DNA of 53,314 nucleotides from Fidelibacterota bacterium (lineage in GTDB: Bacteria; Fidelibacterota; Marinisomatia; Marinisomatales; UBA1611), in NCBI GenBank assembly GCA_018649625.1, contig JABIHN010000087.1:1-53314 (forward strand), given 5' to 3'. Under the pieces are notes generated by a model. That model was not told the DNA's origin and did no database searches. It worked only from the letters and a program-made list of their open reading frames with translations. The translations under genes were made by a program, and so were the position numbers. The stretch's first letter is position 1, and each line of letters starts with the position of its first letter. Shown here one piece after another: positions 25,621 through 34,796 of the stretch.

Positions 25621-27093
25621 TTATTTTAAATAAATGCACTTGCCAATTTTGGATCCTGATTTAACAGAGAGTTTGTAAAAATATACTCCACTACTTAAAC
25701 CATCAGGGCTCCAATCAATTGAATGTTTTCCAGATGAATACCATTGATTTAAAATCAATGAAACTTCACCACCTAAACTATCAAAAATAGATAAAGATAT
25801 TTTTTCATTGTTTGATAAAGAAAAACTAAATGTTGTAGATGGATTAAAAGGATTTGGGTAGTTTTGAAATAAAGTGAATTGAGTTGGAATACTATTAGAA
25901 GTAATTTCTAAATCATCGGTATTTAATAGAAGAAGTGTAGCATTATTTGAAATATCATCATTAAAACTAAATAAAACCAAATTTCCTTCAGTATATAAAT
26001 CAATTGCATTTTGGCTTTTTATGGGTTGTGTTACCACACCACCGTCTTCCGGCCATGAGATGTTATTTAATATCGAAACCGAATCTCCTAAAATTAATCC
26101 CTGGAAAAAGATTAATTCTGATGAAACAGAAAGCATTCCAATATCATGTTCATTGGCTGGAAATATTATTTCATAATTTTGGTTATTTTCATTCCAATGT
26201 GTCCCCAGCGCAACCTCGCCGGGGAAAAAAATACCTTGAAATGAATTAAAAGTTGTCCTATTCCCTAATGTATCCACCAAACATGAATAGATATTTTGCC
26301 CATTTTCAGAACTTGCAACAATCACATATTTATTTATTTCTTCCAACCAAGAAACACTATAATTATATAATGAAATATTGGAAATATAGACATGGGGAGC
26401 AGTTGCCGTAACTGTTATAGAATCAGGTCTAACAATGCTTCCCAATATTCCTTCACCATCTGTCCAAATTGTGAAAGAATGAGATTGATTATTCGTTGCT
26501 GAAACCGGCCACCAATGATCTTCTAATTCATCGGTTAAATTAAGATGATGTTTTAAATCACCTGTATTTGAGTCTAACACGATTACTTCTTTCATCGCAT
26601 GTTGTGCCGGTGGTGCTTCATCAGTGTATGCTATTACAAAATAGCCATTACAATATATCACTGATGGTGAATGCTGTGCATCTGACCCACCCGCTATTAT
26701 CCAATTGCCTCGTATAATTCCACCATCTGCGGTATGAATCTGTCCACGGATATCTATAGTAGATCCGCTTCCATCTTCCCATACGCTTAAAAAATTATTA
26801 TCGATTGGATTGTAAGCAATTGAAACAGGTTCTTGTGCTTCATCATTCCCACCATCACCGATATAACATACAGGTCCATTTGTACTCATATTTCCATCGT
26901 CATCAAAGGATACAATTTGCTTATAAATATCATGCTCCCAACTATCCCCAAATGAACTTGACCACGAAAGATAATAATGAAATCCCGATGAATCTGAAAA
27001 TTCTTCAATTGACATAGAATGATTATATTGCCAAGTATCCATCTGACAAAAGGTCAAATTCCCTGTCAATAATATTGGAATGAATATTCTCAT
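25621..27093 (-). CDS. Secreted protein with type IX sorting domain, unknown function
   Basis: 490 residues: a short signal peptide (about 1-17, ending NLTFCQ), a beta-rich body with repeated four-stranded-sheet-like units (SVWEDGSGSTIDIRGQ, YNGYFVIAYTDEA-type segments) that suggests a beta-propeller, and a C-terminal type-A sorting domain (QNYPNPFNPSTTFSF ... GKCIYLK). I recognise no enzyme motif. The gene follows the CBM9-like cargo gene by 9 bp on the same strand and precedes the DapA/NanA-family lyase. Whether the lyase and this exported protein work on the same sugar is a guess. Confidence 0.75.
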   Translation of the reverse strand: MRIFIPILLTGNLTFCQMDTWQYNHSMSIEEFSDSSGFHYYLSWSSSFGDSWEHDIYKQIVSFDDDGNMSTNGPVCYIGDGGNDEAQEPVSIAYNPIDNNFLSVWEDGSGSTIDIRGQIHTADGGIIRGNWIIAGGSDAQHSPSVIYCNGYFVIAYTDEAPPAQHAMKEVIVLDSNTGDLKHHLNLTDELEDHWWPVSATNNQSHSFTIWTDGEGILGSIVRPDSITVTATAPHVYISNISLYNYSVSWLEEINKYVIVASSENGQNIYSCLVDTLGNRTTFNSFQGIFFPGEVALGTHWNENNQNYEIIFPANEHDIGMLSVSSELIFFQGLILGDSVSILNNISWPEDGGVVTQPIKSQNAIDLYTEGNLVLFSFNDDISNNATLLLLNTDDLEITSNSIPTQFTLFQNYPNPFNPSTTFSFSLSNNEKISLSIFDSLGGEVSLILNQWYSSGKHSIDWSPDGLSSGVYFYKLSVKSGSKIGKCIYLK

Positions 27094-27102
27094 TATTAAA
27101 AT

Positions 27103-28308
27103 TTATTTAATATACACCATTGATTTTGAAATAGCATTTTGTCCATTTTCTAACACTGAAATATAAATACCTGATGAGATGGGTTCTCCAATTTGGTTAT
27201 GCGCATTCCAAATAATTTGATGGTTGCCTGCATCCATTTTACCTTTGACTAATGTAATTATTTCTTTACCTGTGATATCAAATATCTTCAATGATACTTT
27301 TTGAGATTTTGGCAAAGAATAACTGATGATTGTTTCTGGATTAAATGGATTTGGATAGATTTCTTTAATAGACAGGTTATTTGGTAACATTACATTTGAA
27401 ATGAGTGAGACCGTTTCATCAGTCACAAAATAACGAAATGGTTCAGCCGTATCAGATCCCCAAACAGAATGACTCCCTGGTGTATATCCAGCATCAGCTG
27501 CAGATTCTGATAATTCTCCACTAGCTTCTAAAGATGCCGAAATATTGATATATTGACCTACATCAATAATTCTATCTCCATCGGGCGTGTTTAAAAATCC
27601 CCACATTGGTGCTTTAATCTCTGCTTCATGTCCATCATCAGAAATAGCAATTGTAATAATACCTTGATATACAGGTCCTCGATCCTCCACCACCACATAA
27701 GAAGAATCTTCAAACGTAACCCATTGGGTATAATGATCATATGTTCCGGGAGCAAGATTGACAATACCATTTTCTAAATCTTCTAGACCTTGAGTTTGGG
27801 CTTGATTTTCACTTGTAAATTCGTGGTTGATATAATGTCCGGTGTTAAACCCTCCATCAAAAAACTCAACTTCCATATTCATATCATAACCACGACTGTC
27901 TGGATAATAACCACCATCTTTCAATTGATACCCGGTTGTATCATTATCATCTACGTCAATGGTGAAAATAAAATAATACCGGCCTTCCCTGTCATGTCCC
28001 AAAGTATCCGAAGACGTTCTCCCAATTTCCCCTGTTGCTTTGATATACCCATATAAATTTTCCGCATCATTGGTAAACTTAACTTCAAGAATATCAACAT
28101 CTGTAGAATTTACATAGTTAGGTGAACCTCCATCCGGATATCCATCTGTATCATGTACATCATCAGCAGAATCAACTATGGCAGATGGAATATTGGACCA
28201 ATCATTAAATTGGCCATCAATTACAATACCTATTTGTGCATAAATACACACAGGAATTATTGATATCGATACGATATATATTTTAATATTATTCATTATA
28301 TTATTCAT
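27103..28308 (-). CDS. Secreted CBM9/DOMON-like protein with type IX sorting domain
   Basis: 401 residues with a signal peptide (IYIVSISIIPVCIYAQ), then a beta-sandwich starting IGIVIDGQFNDWSNIP, the same GDxxDW start seen in the duplicated protein at 39179-41221 and typical of CBM9-like extracellular domains. An Asp/Gly-rich metal-loop-like region (DVDDNDTTGYQLKDGGYYPD) follows, and the protein ends with a type-A sorting domain (YPNPFNPETIISY ... KSMVYIK). The start is ambiguous: a 12-bp tandem duplication repeats the codons for MNNI, giving ATGs at 28308 and 28296. It is separated from the SurA-like lipoprotein by 111 bp, so it may have its own promoter. Confidence 0.75.
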   Translation of the reverse strand: MNNIMNNIKIYIVSISIIPVCIYAQIGIVIDGQFNDWSNIPSAIVDSADDVHDTDGYPDGGSPNYVNSTDVDILEVKFTNDAENLYGYIKATGEIGRTSSDTLGHDREGRYYFIFTIDVDDNDTTGYQLKDGGYYPDSRGYDMNMEVEFFDGGFNTGHYINHEFTSENQAQTQGLEDLENGIVNLAPGTYDHYTQWVTFEDSSYVVVEDRGPVYQGIITIAISDDGHEAEIKAPMWGFLNTPDGDRIIDVGQYINISASLEASGELSESAADAGYTPGSHSVWGSDTAEPFRYFVTDETVSLISNVMLPNNLSIKEIYPNPFNPETIISYSLPKSQKVSLKIFDITGKEIITLVKGKMDAGNHQIIWNAHNQIGEPISSGIYISVLENGQNAISKSMVYIK

Positions 28309-28419
28309 TATATTATTCCTTTAGAAATGTCTTTAATTTCTCGATTTTATTGCTCTTTTTCTTCCGATTTGAATGAATACTCTAAATTTATATGACAGAT
28401 TTGTCCATAAGTTTAGGAT

Positions 28420-30027
28420 CTAAAAAGTAATCCATTGTAGATCTACTGTAGGCACAGATGCTTCACCTGAAAAGTTTTTCCTAACAAATAAAGACGTTTG
28501 AGTATCTTTATAACTATCAGGAAGAGATAATGTATCTAAAATATCGGTATTCACCCAAACAGGATATTTTTTTCTTAATTTCCCCAATTGATCGTCAACC
28601 TCTTGTTGATGCTTTTCATATAATAATGCATTATAAACATCTTCTTTATATTTATAAAATCGGGTGGTATCAACATCAGCTAAATCCAATTCTTTCCAAC
28701 GATTTTTAAAATAGGACTCCATTTCACTCAATGTAACATCCAAATCTTTTACAACATTATGCCGATAAATATCATATATCCATTTCTTTTTCCAATGTTT
28801 AATATCTGTATATATTTTATCGTGTTCTCCTAGACTATCCCGTTCTGCAATGTCAACATATGTATCATTTTTTATCATTCTGCCGATTTCTGTAATCAAA
28901 ACAATTCTAAATGTTTCAATAGATTGATTATTATTTTTTAGTTCTCGACGATAATAATTCATATAACCTAAATAATCACGAACAGTTTTATCCCATTGGG
29001 TACTTGAAATTAATTTCTTATTTAATAATTGATTTATCTTAATCAAATAAGGTTTTGAAGTATCAGAAATTATTTCAACATGAGAGATGATATCGCCTCT
29101 TGATGGTAAACCATCTTTGAACCATTGAAAAAGTGCATCGGTAAAATCTTCAAGAACTGTTCCTTTTAATCTAATATTCATCGGAGTTAGGATTGAATCC
29201 AATATTGTATGTGAAATACTGTCTGTCTGTATATTATGAAGTCTCGCTAAAATACGTTTTCGCTTGGAACCATATTGTAATTCGTTGTCCAATATCCCTT
29301 CTCGATGAATATCAAGAATTTGAAATAAGGCATACCCATCACCATAAGGAATTGGTGTAGAAACCGCACCTATATTAAGATCTGAAATACTAGACAAATA
29401 TTTTGGATGAATCTCAAGATAATCAATCCAGTCTGTTTCATAATCTTTAATTGTTTGTACTTTAAATTCGTTTTTTTTAAGTATATCATTTACATAGTCT
29501 ACTAATGATTTTTGTTGAGCTTGATTATATACATTTTCTGCTAAATCTAAAGTTGGAATTGGCCAAATTAACATTCGCCATTTTACCGTTGATTTTTGAA
29601 TCGCATTTTGAATATCATTTTCTGAAACATTAACTCTACCATGGATATTCGACAGGTAAAATGCTTCTAATTGATTAGAGTAAAATCTCTGTTTAACTCT
29701 TTTTTGAACATAGGGATGTTTATCAAAACCCAAATGAGTACCTTCTAAGGAAAGCAATAGCTCATTAATCATATAATTTAGATATACGGTGCGAGGATCC
29801 CCACCCGCTTTCAAGGGCGAAAAACCCATTTCAAAACTCATTTTAAATTCATCCACAGTAATATTAGAGTTACCAACTTTTGCTATAATTACCTTATCAA
29901 GGTGTTTAGATAGTTGTTGTTTATTACATGATAAAAATAAGGGAATCATAATTCCTAAAAAAACTAGCTTACTTTCCTTTAACAAAATCTTTTTATAGGC
30001 AATATATATATATAAACAAAAATTCAT
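28420..30027 (-). CDS. SurA-like periplasmic chaperone lipoprotein (cassette A)
   Basis: 535 residues. A lipobox-like end of the signal peptide (IMIPLFLSC, Cys34) predicts a lipoprotein. The segment after it (VIIAKVGNSNITVDEFKMSF) is the typical N-domain of SurA/PpiD/PrsA-type chaperones, where a short strand (VG...ITVDEF) is followed by long helices. A weak PpiC-like region may lie at about 150-250 (WRMLIWPIPTLDLAENVYNQAQ ... PIPYGDGYALFQI), probably without isomerase activity. The ATG at 30027 gives a long n-region; a TTG at 29985 would give a normal signal peptide, so the start is unsure. It is the last gene of cassette A, 18 bp after the large surface protein. A likely role is chaperoning cassette proteins across the periplasm. 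Confidence 0.7.
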   Translation of the reverse strand: MNFCLYIYIAYKKILLKESKLVFLGIMIPLFLSCNKQQLSKHLDKVIIAKVGNSNITVDEFKMSFEMGFSPLKAGGDPRTVYLNYMINELLLSLEGTHLGFDKHPYVQKRVKQRFYSNQLEAFYLSNIHGRVNVSENDIQNAIQKSTVKWRMLIWPIPTLDLAENVYNQAQQKSLVDYVNDILKKNEFKVQTIKDYETDWIDYLEIHPKYLSSISDLNIGAVSTPIPYGDGYALFQILDIHREGILDNELQYGSKRKRILARLHNIQTDSISHTILDSILTPMNIRLKGTVLEDFTDALFQWFKDGLPSRGDIISHVEIISDTSKPYLIKINQLLNKKLISSTQWDKTVRDYLGYMNYYRRELKNNNQSIETFRIVLITEIGRMIKNDTYVDIAERDSLGEHDKIYTDIKHWKKKWIYDIYRHNVVKDLDVTLSEMESYFKNRWKELDLADVDTTRFYKYKEDVYNALLYEKHQQEVDDQLGKLRKKYPVWVNTDILDTLSLPDSYKDTQTSLFVRKNFSGEASVPTVDLQWITF

Positions 30028-30045
30028 AGAGTGTTAGGTTGAACT

Positions 30046-33000
30046 CTATTTAATAACCGCAAATTTTCCTCGTTTTATACCCACTCCTTTTGCTTCAACA
30101 ACAAAGAAATACATACCAAATGAAACTTCGGGACCATCTTCAGATGTAAGATTCCAATCATGCCTCCCATATTCTTCAATAGAGTTATGAGAGATTTTTT
30201 TAACTAACTTTCCACTAGCAGTAAAAATACTTATCTCACATTGAGGAGGTAAATTTACAAATTCAATTTTTCTGGCTGATCGACCACCCAAATCATAAAT
30301 AGATTCAAAGCTGCTTGCAACAACATAAGGGTCTGGCACCACATAAATATTCTTCATTTCTTTTTTAGCTTGTTCCTTAATCCATTCACCACCTTCAACT
30401 GTAAATCTATACACGTCATCTCGACTTGGATTTCTAGTAGTCCTAAATTTGTAAACATCACCTGGCGATGGAGGAATAACAGAATTTAGAGAATCAAATG
30501 GGTTTTTCAAAAATCGAAGTGACCATGAAAGTTTATAACTAGAAGTGGAATCTTTAGGAGGAATTGTGATAATGACTCGAGTACTATCCCATAATTGCCC
30601 AATTATATCAGGATTATTTTCTAACGTTGAATGATGCACATCATAATGGAATTGGACTTTCATTTGCTCGGGATTATTTGGGTCAGTTACGTTCCATGTT
30701 GTAAAGTTTAACGGATAAATAGGAATTAAGGGAGGGTAGGGGCTAATGGATGTATCTACGCCCATTTCATTTTCAACTCTTATTTCAAAATCATAGGGTA
30801 ATGGGATATAATTCACAGGTAATTCTATCCGATCAACTCTCAGATTTGAATTTGTCTCTGTCGACCATTTTTTCCACTCATGAGTCGTTCGCCCTCTATT
30901 ATTCCATGTAATAATATCAATACCTCTTGTTTTATCATTCCATGAACTTGGCAATGGCCAACTAAAGTCAAAATGAAGTCCTTGATAATTTAATCGTTCT
31001 AAAACCGGAAGAGACGAAGATAAAAATGTTCTGTAATCATCTTCATAGAAATCAAAAAGTGTATCTCCGGTCGTCAAGTTCATACACATCATTCCATTTA
31101 TTGTCCCAAATTCATAAGGGGAATAAACCTCTTCAAGCCATCCATTATCTGAAAACGTTATTTCATATTCATTTCCAAGCTTTACATTGTGACGATTAAA
31201 AACTTGAATATTATTTATAACACCTCTTGCGTACCCGGATACATGTTCAACCCGTGAGGTATCAACATTAGGGTCAGTATATCCGGCAGAAGTCTCTACA
31301 GGGACAACAACAGCAGTGTTTCTATCTCGATAAACAACTTCTCCAAGAGGATTCACCGTAATATTGAATGGAGATTCACTCGGCATCGCCTGTAAGGGAT
31401 AATACTCTGTCACTAATCCTCGATCATAAAAATCGTAATCATTACCAGCATCAATAGATGTTATAGCATAATAATATAATCTGCCATTATCAACCAGTGT
31501 GTCAATATATGAGTGTTTTAAACCACTATCTTTCCCCATATCATAATGTACACCTAATGCAGGGAAGGGAACTGGATGAGGCCCCTTCAATCCATCACTT
31601 TTATCATAAATAGCAAGTGGTTTTAATAAAATAACATTCCCAAAAGCATCAGATATTGTTTTGATATCTAAAAATTTAGGATTTGTACTTTTATAAACCC
31701 TATATCCTTCAAAATCATAACCAAAATACGGGTCCTTTGAAAACTCTGCTTCAGTATCCCAATATAATATAACTTTTTTGTCAAAGGCGGTTGAAATAAC
31801 AGTCGGGCGGATGGGTGGCGTAAGAAAACGATAGTTATTATTGTATATTTTTTGCATAGTTGATTTATTTCTAACAATATCATCATTATCCTCACCCATC
31901 AACATAGAAATAGTAAACCGTTTCCATTCATCTTTTTCAAGTTTGATGTTTCGGGCACCAAAAGTAAAAGCTATATTATCATCAGTCTCTTCAATATCAA
32001 TTCCTTCTTGGTTTAAATATCTTACCCAAAACAGATTATCACTTTTTAAATCTTTATTCTGCTCATAAACATAAATATGTTTTAAACCTGCTTGATCTTG
32101 TTCATCGATATCGGTTTGATCAAAATCAGGTTCTCCTGGATCCATAACATTGTTACATTCTGTCCCGTCAGAGTCCGGACCAGTCCAGCCATATTCGCTT
32201 GGTCCAATCCCATCGGATCCAACATCATTTCTTTCTGGCTCATAATCCAATCTGTCATTTTCATTAATATCTTCGCCAAGATCTAAAGCACCATTTAAAT
32301 TAATATCTTCGGTATCCCACTGCCCATTATTTTCTGAACCATCTTCATCTGGAGCAATATATAAAGAGTCATTTGGGCCGACTCTATCCAACCCAACATC
32401 TGCAAAAGGAAACCAATCACCGTCATTATCAATTCCATCAGACATTGATTCATCAATAAGGCCATCTGCATCGTCATCAATACCATTATAAGCTACACCA
32501 GGACTTTCTAAAAACCCAAATCCAAAAACTCCAATTTTTTGATAAGTATCTAATTGTTCAGGGAATGCATACCATTGGTACATAATATCAAATTCAAGTC
32601 GGCCTCCTTCACCTTCATGATCATATTCTGCAATAATATAATCTGCACGATTATATTCTGATTGCCCACCAATATTTGCATCAGCATATGTACCTGCAAT
32701 CAATCGAGGTAATTCATAATCACTGTAATTATGAATTTTATATACTGATACAATCAAATCTTCTGCCAATGGGTGAAACCAGGCATACGTTCTAGCTTCT
32801 ATTTCAAGACCTGCTCCTTGTATACCACCATCAGTCCAAGATGTGATATTCGGTGTCCCATCGTCATTTTTCATTGGCCAATATTTTTCTGATTTATAAT
32901 CATTCCAATGATCATTCTCATGATCATCCATCATATAATATGATTCCTGATCTGCAATTGTTTTTGTTCCATATTCACCGTTCCATAATCCTGCCCGAAG

Positions 33001-33720
33001 ACCAGCATTTGTTGTTCGTGGAGGTCGATTAAAATATGGTCTTGTATCTCCAGGATATGTCCCACCTGGCCAATATTCAGGCCAGGTACGCTTATCTGTA
33101 CTCATGGCTATACTTTTTATTATACTTTCTGGCGGGTCTAGATGATAATCTAATTGTCCATTAAAATTTAAATCTTCAGCAGGTGCTAATTCTCCATCAC
33201 CATTAATATCTTCATTAATACCCCAAATAAAACCATTTATACCACCATTATAGAATCCGGGAATCGGTGACCAGATTTGCTGGTGAGTTCGATCTGATGA
33301 TAATTGAGCAACTGAATGCTGGCTAATATGCGGTAAATAAGCATCACTAAGAATTGGGAACTGTTCGCCATCCCACTGTTCGGGTACAACTTGACCTTCA
33401 AATTGTGACATGTCAGTAACTAAAGTTCCAATATAAAAATTAAAGTAGCTTCCATAAGATAGTCCTTCACTTCCTGGCCATTTCATTGGAACCCCTGGAG
33501 ATATATTAGAATCGGTTATATTCCCTATATTCCAAACGGGAGAATAAATAAGGTTACGATTAAAAACACCTCTTGCCCAAAAACGAGCCCAATGCATAGG
33601 ATGAGTATCATACTGTGTATCATCCAATCCTTGAGGTAAAATGGATTGATTTATTAAAATCAAACATAAAATAAATTTGAAATTAATCCGTTTTTTTAAT
33701 TTAACAATGTTTTTAATCAA
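30046..33720 (-). CDS. Large secreted surface protein of cassette A with Asp-rich repeats
   Basis: About 1224 residues if translation begins at the TTG at 33720, which overlaps the upstream TGA (TTGA) and opens a clean signal peptide (KKRINFKFILCLILINQSIL). An ATG at 33771 would overlap the PorV-like gene by 55 bp and add 17 non-signal-like residues. After an N-domain with ARFWARGVFNRN and WPEYWPGGTYPGD, residues about 408-545 are Asp/Asn-rich repeats of thrombospondin-3/EF-hand-loop type (GIDDDADGLIDES, DINGDGE). A fibronectin-III-like region follows near 640 (VYKSTNP). The C-terminus (CEISIFTASGKLVKK ... RGKFAVIK) is FlgD/type IX-like without PNPFNP. It is a clear paralogue of the protein at 48729-52157. 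Surface location is inferred; no catalytic motif is recognised. Confidence 0.8.
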   Translation of the reverse strand: MIKNIVKLKKRINFKFILCLILINQSILPQGLDDTQYDTHPMHWARFWARGVFNRNLIYSPVWNIGNITDSNISPGVPMKWPGSEGLSYGSYFNFYIGTLVTDMSQFEGQVVPEQWDGEQFPILSDAYLPHISQHSVAQLSSDRTHQQIWSPIPGFYNGGINGFIWGINEDINGDGELAPAEDLNFNGQLDYHLDPPESIIKSIAMSTDKRTWPEYWPGGTYPGDTRPYFNRPPRTTNAGLRAGLWNGEYGTKTIADQESYYMMDDHENDHWNDYKSEKYWPMKNDDGTPNITSWTDGGIQGAGLEIEARTYAWFHPLAEDLIVSVYKIHNYSDYELPRLIAGTYADANIGGQSEYNRADYIIAEYDHEGEGGRLEFDIMYQWYAFPEQLDTYQKIGVFGFGFLESPGVAYNGIDDDADGLIDESMSDGIDNDGDWFPFADVGLDRVGPNDSLYIAPDEDGSENNGQWDTEDINLNGALDLGEDINENDRLDYEPERNDVGSDGIGPSEYGWTGPDSDGTECNNVMDPGEPDFDQTDIDEQDQAGLKHIYVYEQNKDLKSDNLFWVRYLNQEGIDIEETDDNIAFTFGARNIKLEKDEWKRFTISMLMGEDNDDIVRNKSTMQKIYNNNYRFLTPPIRPTVISTAFDKKVILYWDTEAEFSKDPYFGYDFEGYRVYKSTNPKFLDIKTISDAFGNVILLKPLAIYDKSDGLKGPHPVPFPALGVHYDMGKDSGLKHSYIDTLVDNGRLYYYAITSIDAGNDYDFYDRGLVTEYYPLQAMPSESPFNITVNPLGEVVYRDRNTAVVVPVETSAGYTDPNVDTSRVEHVSGYARGVINNIQVFNRHNVKLGNEYEITFSDNGWLEEVYSPYEFGTINGMMCMNLTTGDTLFDFYEDDYRTFLSSSLPVLERLNYQGLHFDFSWPLPSSWNDKTRGIDIITWNNRGRTTHEWKKWSTETNSNLRVDRIELPVNYIPLPYDFEIRVENEMGVDTSISPYPPLIPIYPLNFTTWNVTDPNNPEQMKVQFHYDVHHSTLENNPDIIGQLWDSTRVIITIPPKDSTSSYKLSWSLRFLKNPFDSLNSVIPPSPGDVYKFRTTRNPSRDDVYRFTVEGGEWIKEQAKKEMKNIYVVPDPYVVASSFESIYDLGGRSARKIEFVNLPPQCEISIFTASGKLVKKISHNSIEEYGRHDWNLTSEDGPEVSFGMYFFVVEAKGVGIKRGKFAVIK

Positions 33721-34796
33721 TTTGAACTTATCCCTATTGTAACACGACTGACAGATGATAAAATTGTCCAATCAGAATATGAGTAATCTACTGTAACTGC
33801 CATAGCGTGATATAATTTATATTTTAAACCGCAGCCTAAAGTAAGACCATCAGCCGCATAGTCTGCACCCAAAGAATGATATCCCGCTCTCAAATAATAG
33901 GACTTCATTATTTTTGCTTCTATTCCTATATCAACAGTTTCTACATCATTACTTGGGTGATTAAAATTTATTGCAGTTTGCACTGAATTATTCACACCCA
34001 TTTCCAGTTCATATGCTAAACCAAATCGGAACAAGACTGGTAATAGATATTTTTCTGTTTTTAATTGAATCGGTACATTATCAATATTAAAGTAATCGTC
34101 TTGTCGTCCATCAACATCCATACTTCGAGTTAAATCTCTCCCATCTAACTTAAATTCCGGGCCAAGATTATTAATAACCCCTCCAAGGCGTAACCCTTTT
34201 ATTGGCGTTTGAAAAAAGATAGAAACATCAACAACATTTGTTGAACCGGACTCATGCCAAATCCTTTGGCTAAAATATTTTGCTCCTAATCCGACTGAAA
34301 TATTAGGTGTAATTAAATATGCCCAATAAAGACCAACACATAAATCCATTGCAGAATACGATTCACCTGTCCCTTCTGGCCTAAATACTGTTCTAACCGG
34401 ATTTTCCCCATAATCCAATGCTGCTAAATGTAGTCCAATTGTTGATCGTGTCGGACGAATGGGTATAACTAAATCCACTACATTAAAATAAGTATCAACA
34501 AACCAATTTGTTTTGGTTGTTTGTAGCGAAAGTGATTTTATTCTTGAAATACCAGCGGGATTCCAATATAAAGCCGATGGATCTTCTGATATGGCTACAA
34601 AAGCTCCTCCAAGTCCTTCCGCACGAGCACCAACACCAATTTCCAACATGGCTCCGGCAGTTGAACCTCTTCTAGTCACATCCGTTTCATAAGCAATATC
34701 TTCCGGATCGGTCTGACAAAAAACCATATTTAATGTACAAATTATTCCTATTAATATAATTCTTAACCTATAAATATTTTTTACAAAATTATACAT
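33717..34796 (-). CDS. PorV-like outer-membrane barrel (cassette A)
   Basis: About 359 residues from the ATG at 34796, which overlaps the receptor stop as TGATG. A signal peptide ends NMVFCQ. The body matches PorV/PorQ-type barrels: AMLEIGVGARAEGLGGAFVA, the ISEDPSALYWNPAGI segment, alternating short beta strands and a C-terminal strand ending VTIGISSN. In type IX secretion PorV shuttles cargo to the surface attachment complex. Paired here with a receptor and one large secreted protein, it may serve that cargo specifically. It shares long segments with the barrel at 52171-53196 (RPEGTGE, SYSDW/AYADW). Confidence 0.87.
   Translation of the reverse strand: MYNFVKNIYRLRIILIGIICTLNMVFCQTDPEDIAYETDVTRRGSTAGAMLEIGVGARAEGLGGAFVAISEDPSALYWNPAGISRIKSLSLQTTKTNWFVDTYFNVVDLVIPIRPTRSTIGLHLAALDYGENPVRTVFRPEGTGESYSAMDLCVGLYWAYLITPNISVGLGAKYFSQRIWHESGSTNVVDVSIFFQTPIKGLRLGGVINNLGPEFKLDGRDLTRSMDVDGRQDDYFNIDNVPIQLKTEKYLLPVLFRFGLAYELEMGVNNSVQTAINFNHPSNDVETVDIGIEAKIMKSYYLRAGYHSLGADYAADGLTLGCGLKYKLYHAMAVTVDYSYSDWTILSSVSRVTIGISSN

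Noticed and set aside
30046-33771. ATG at 33771 as start of the cassette A surface protein
   Set aside because: It overlaps the PorV-like gene by 55 bp and gives a polar, cysteine-bearing N-terminus; the TTG at 33720 gives a clean signal peptide.
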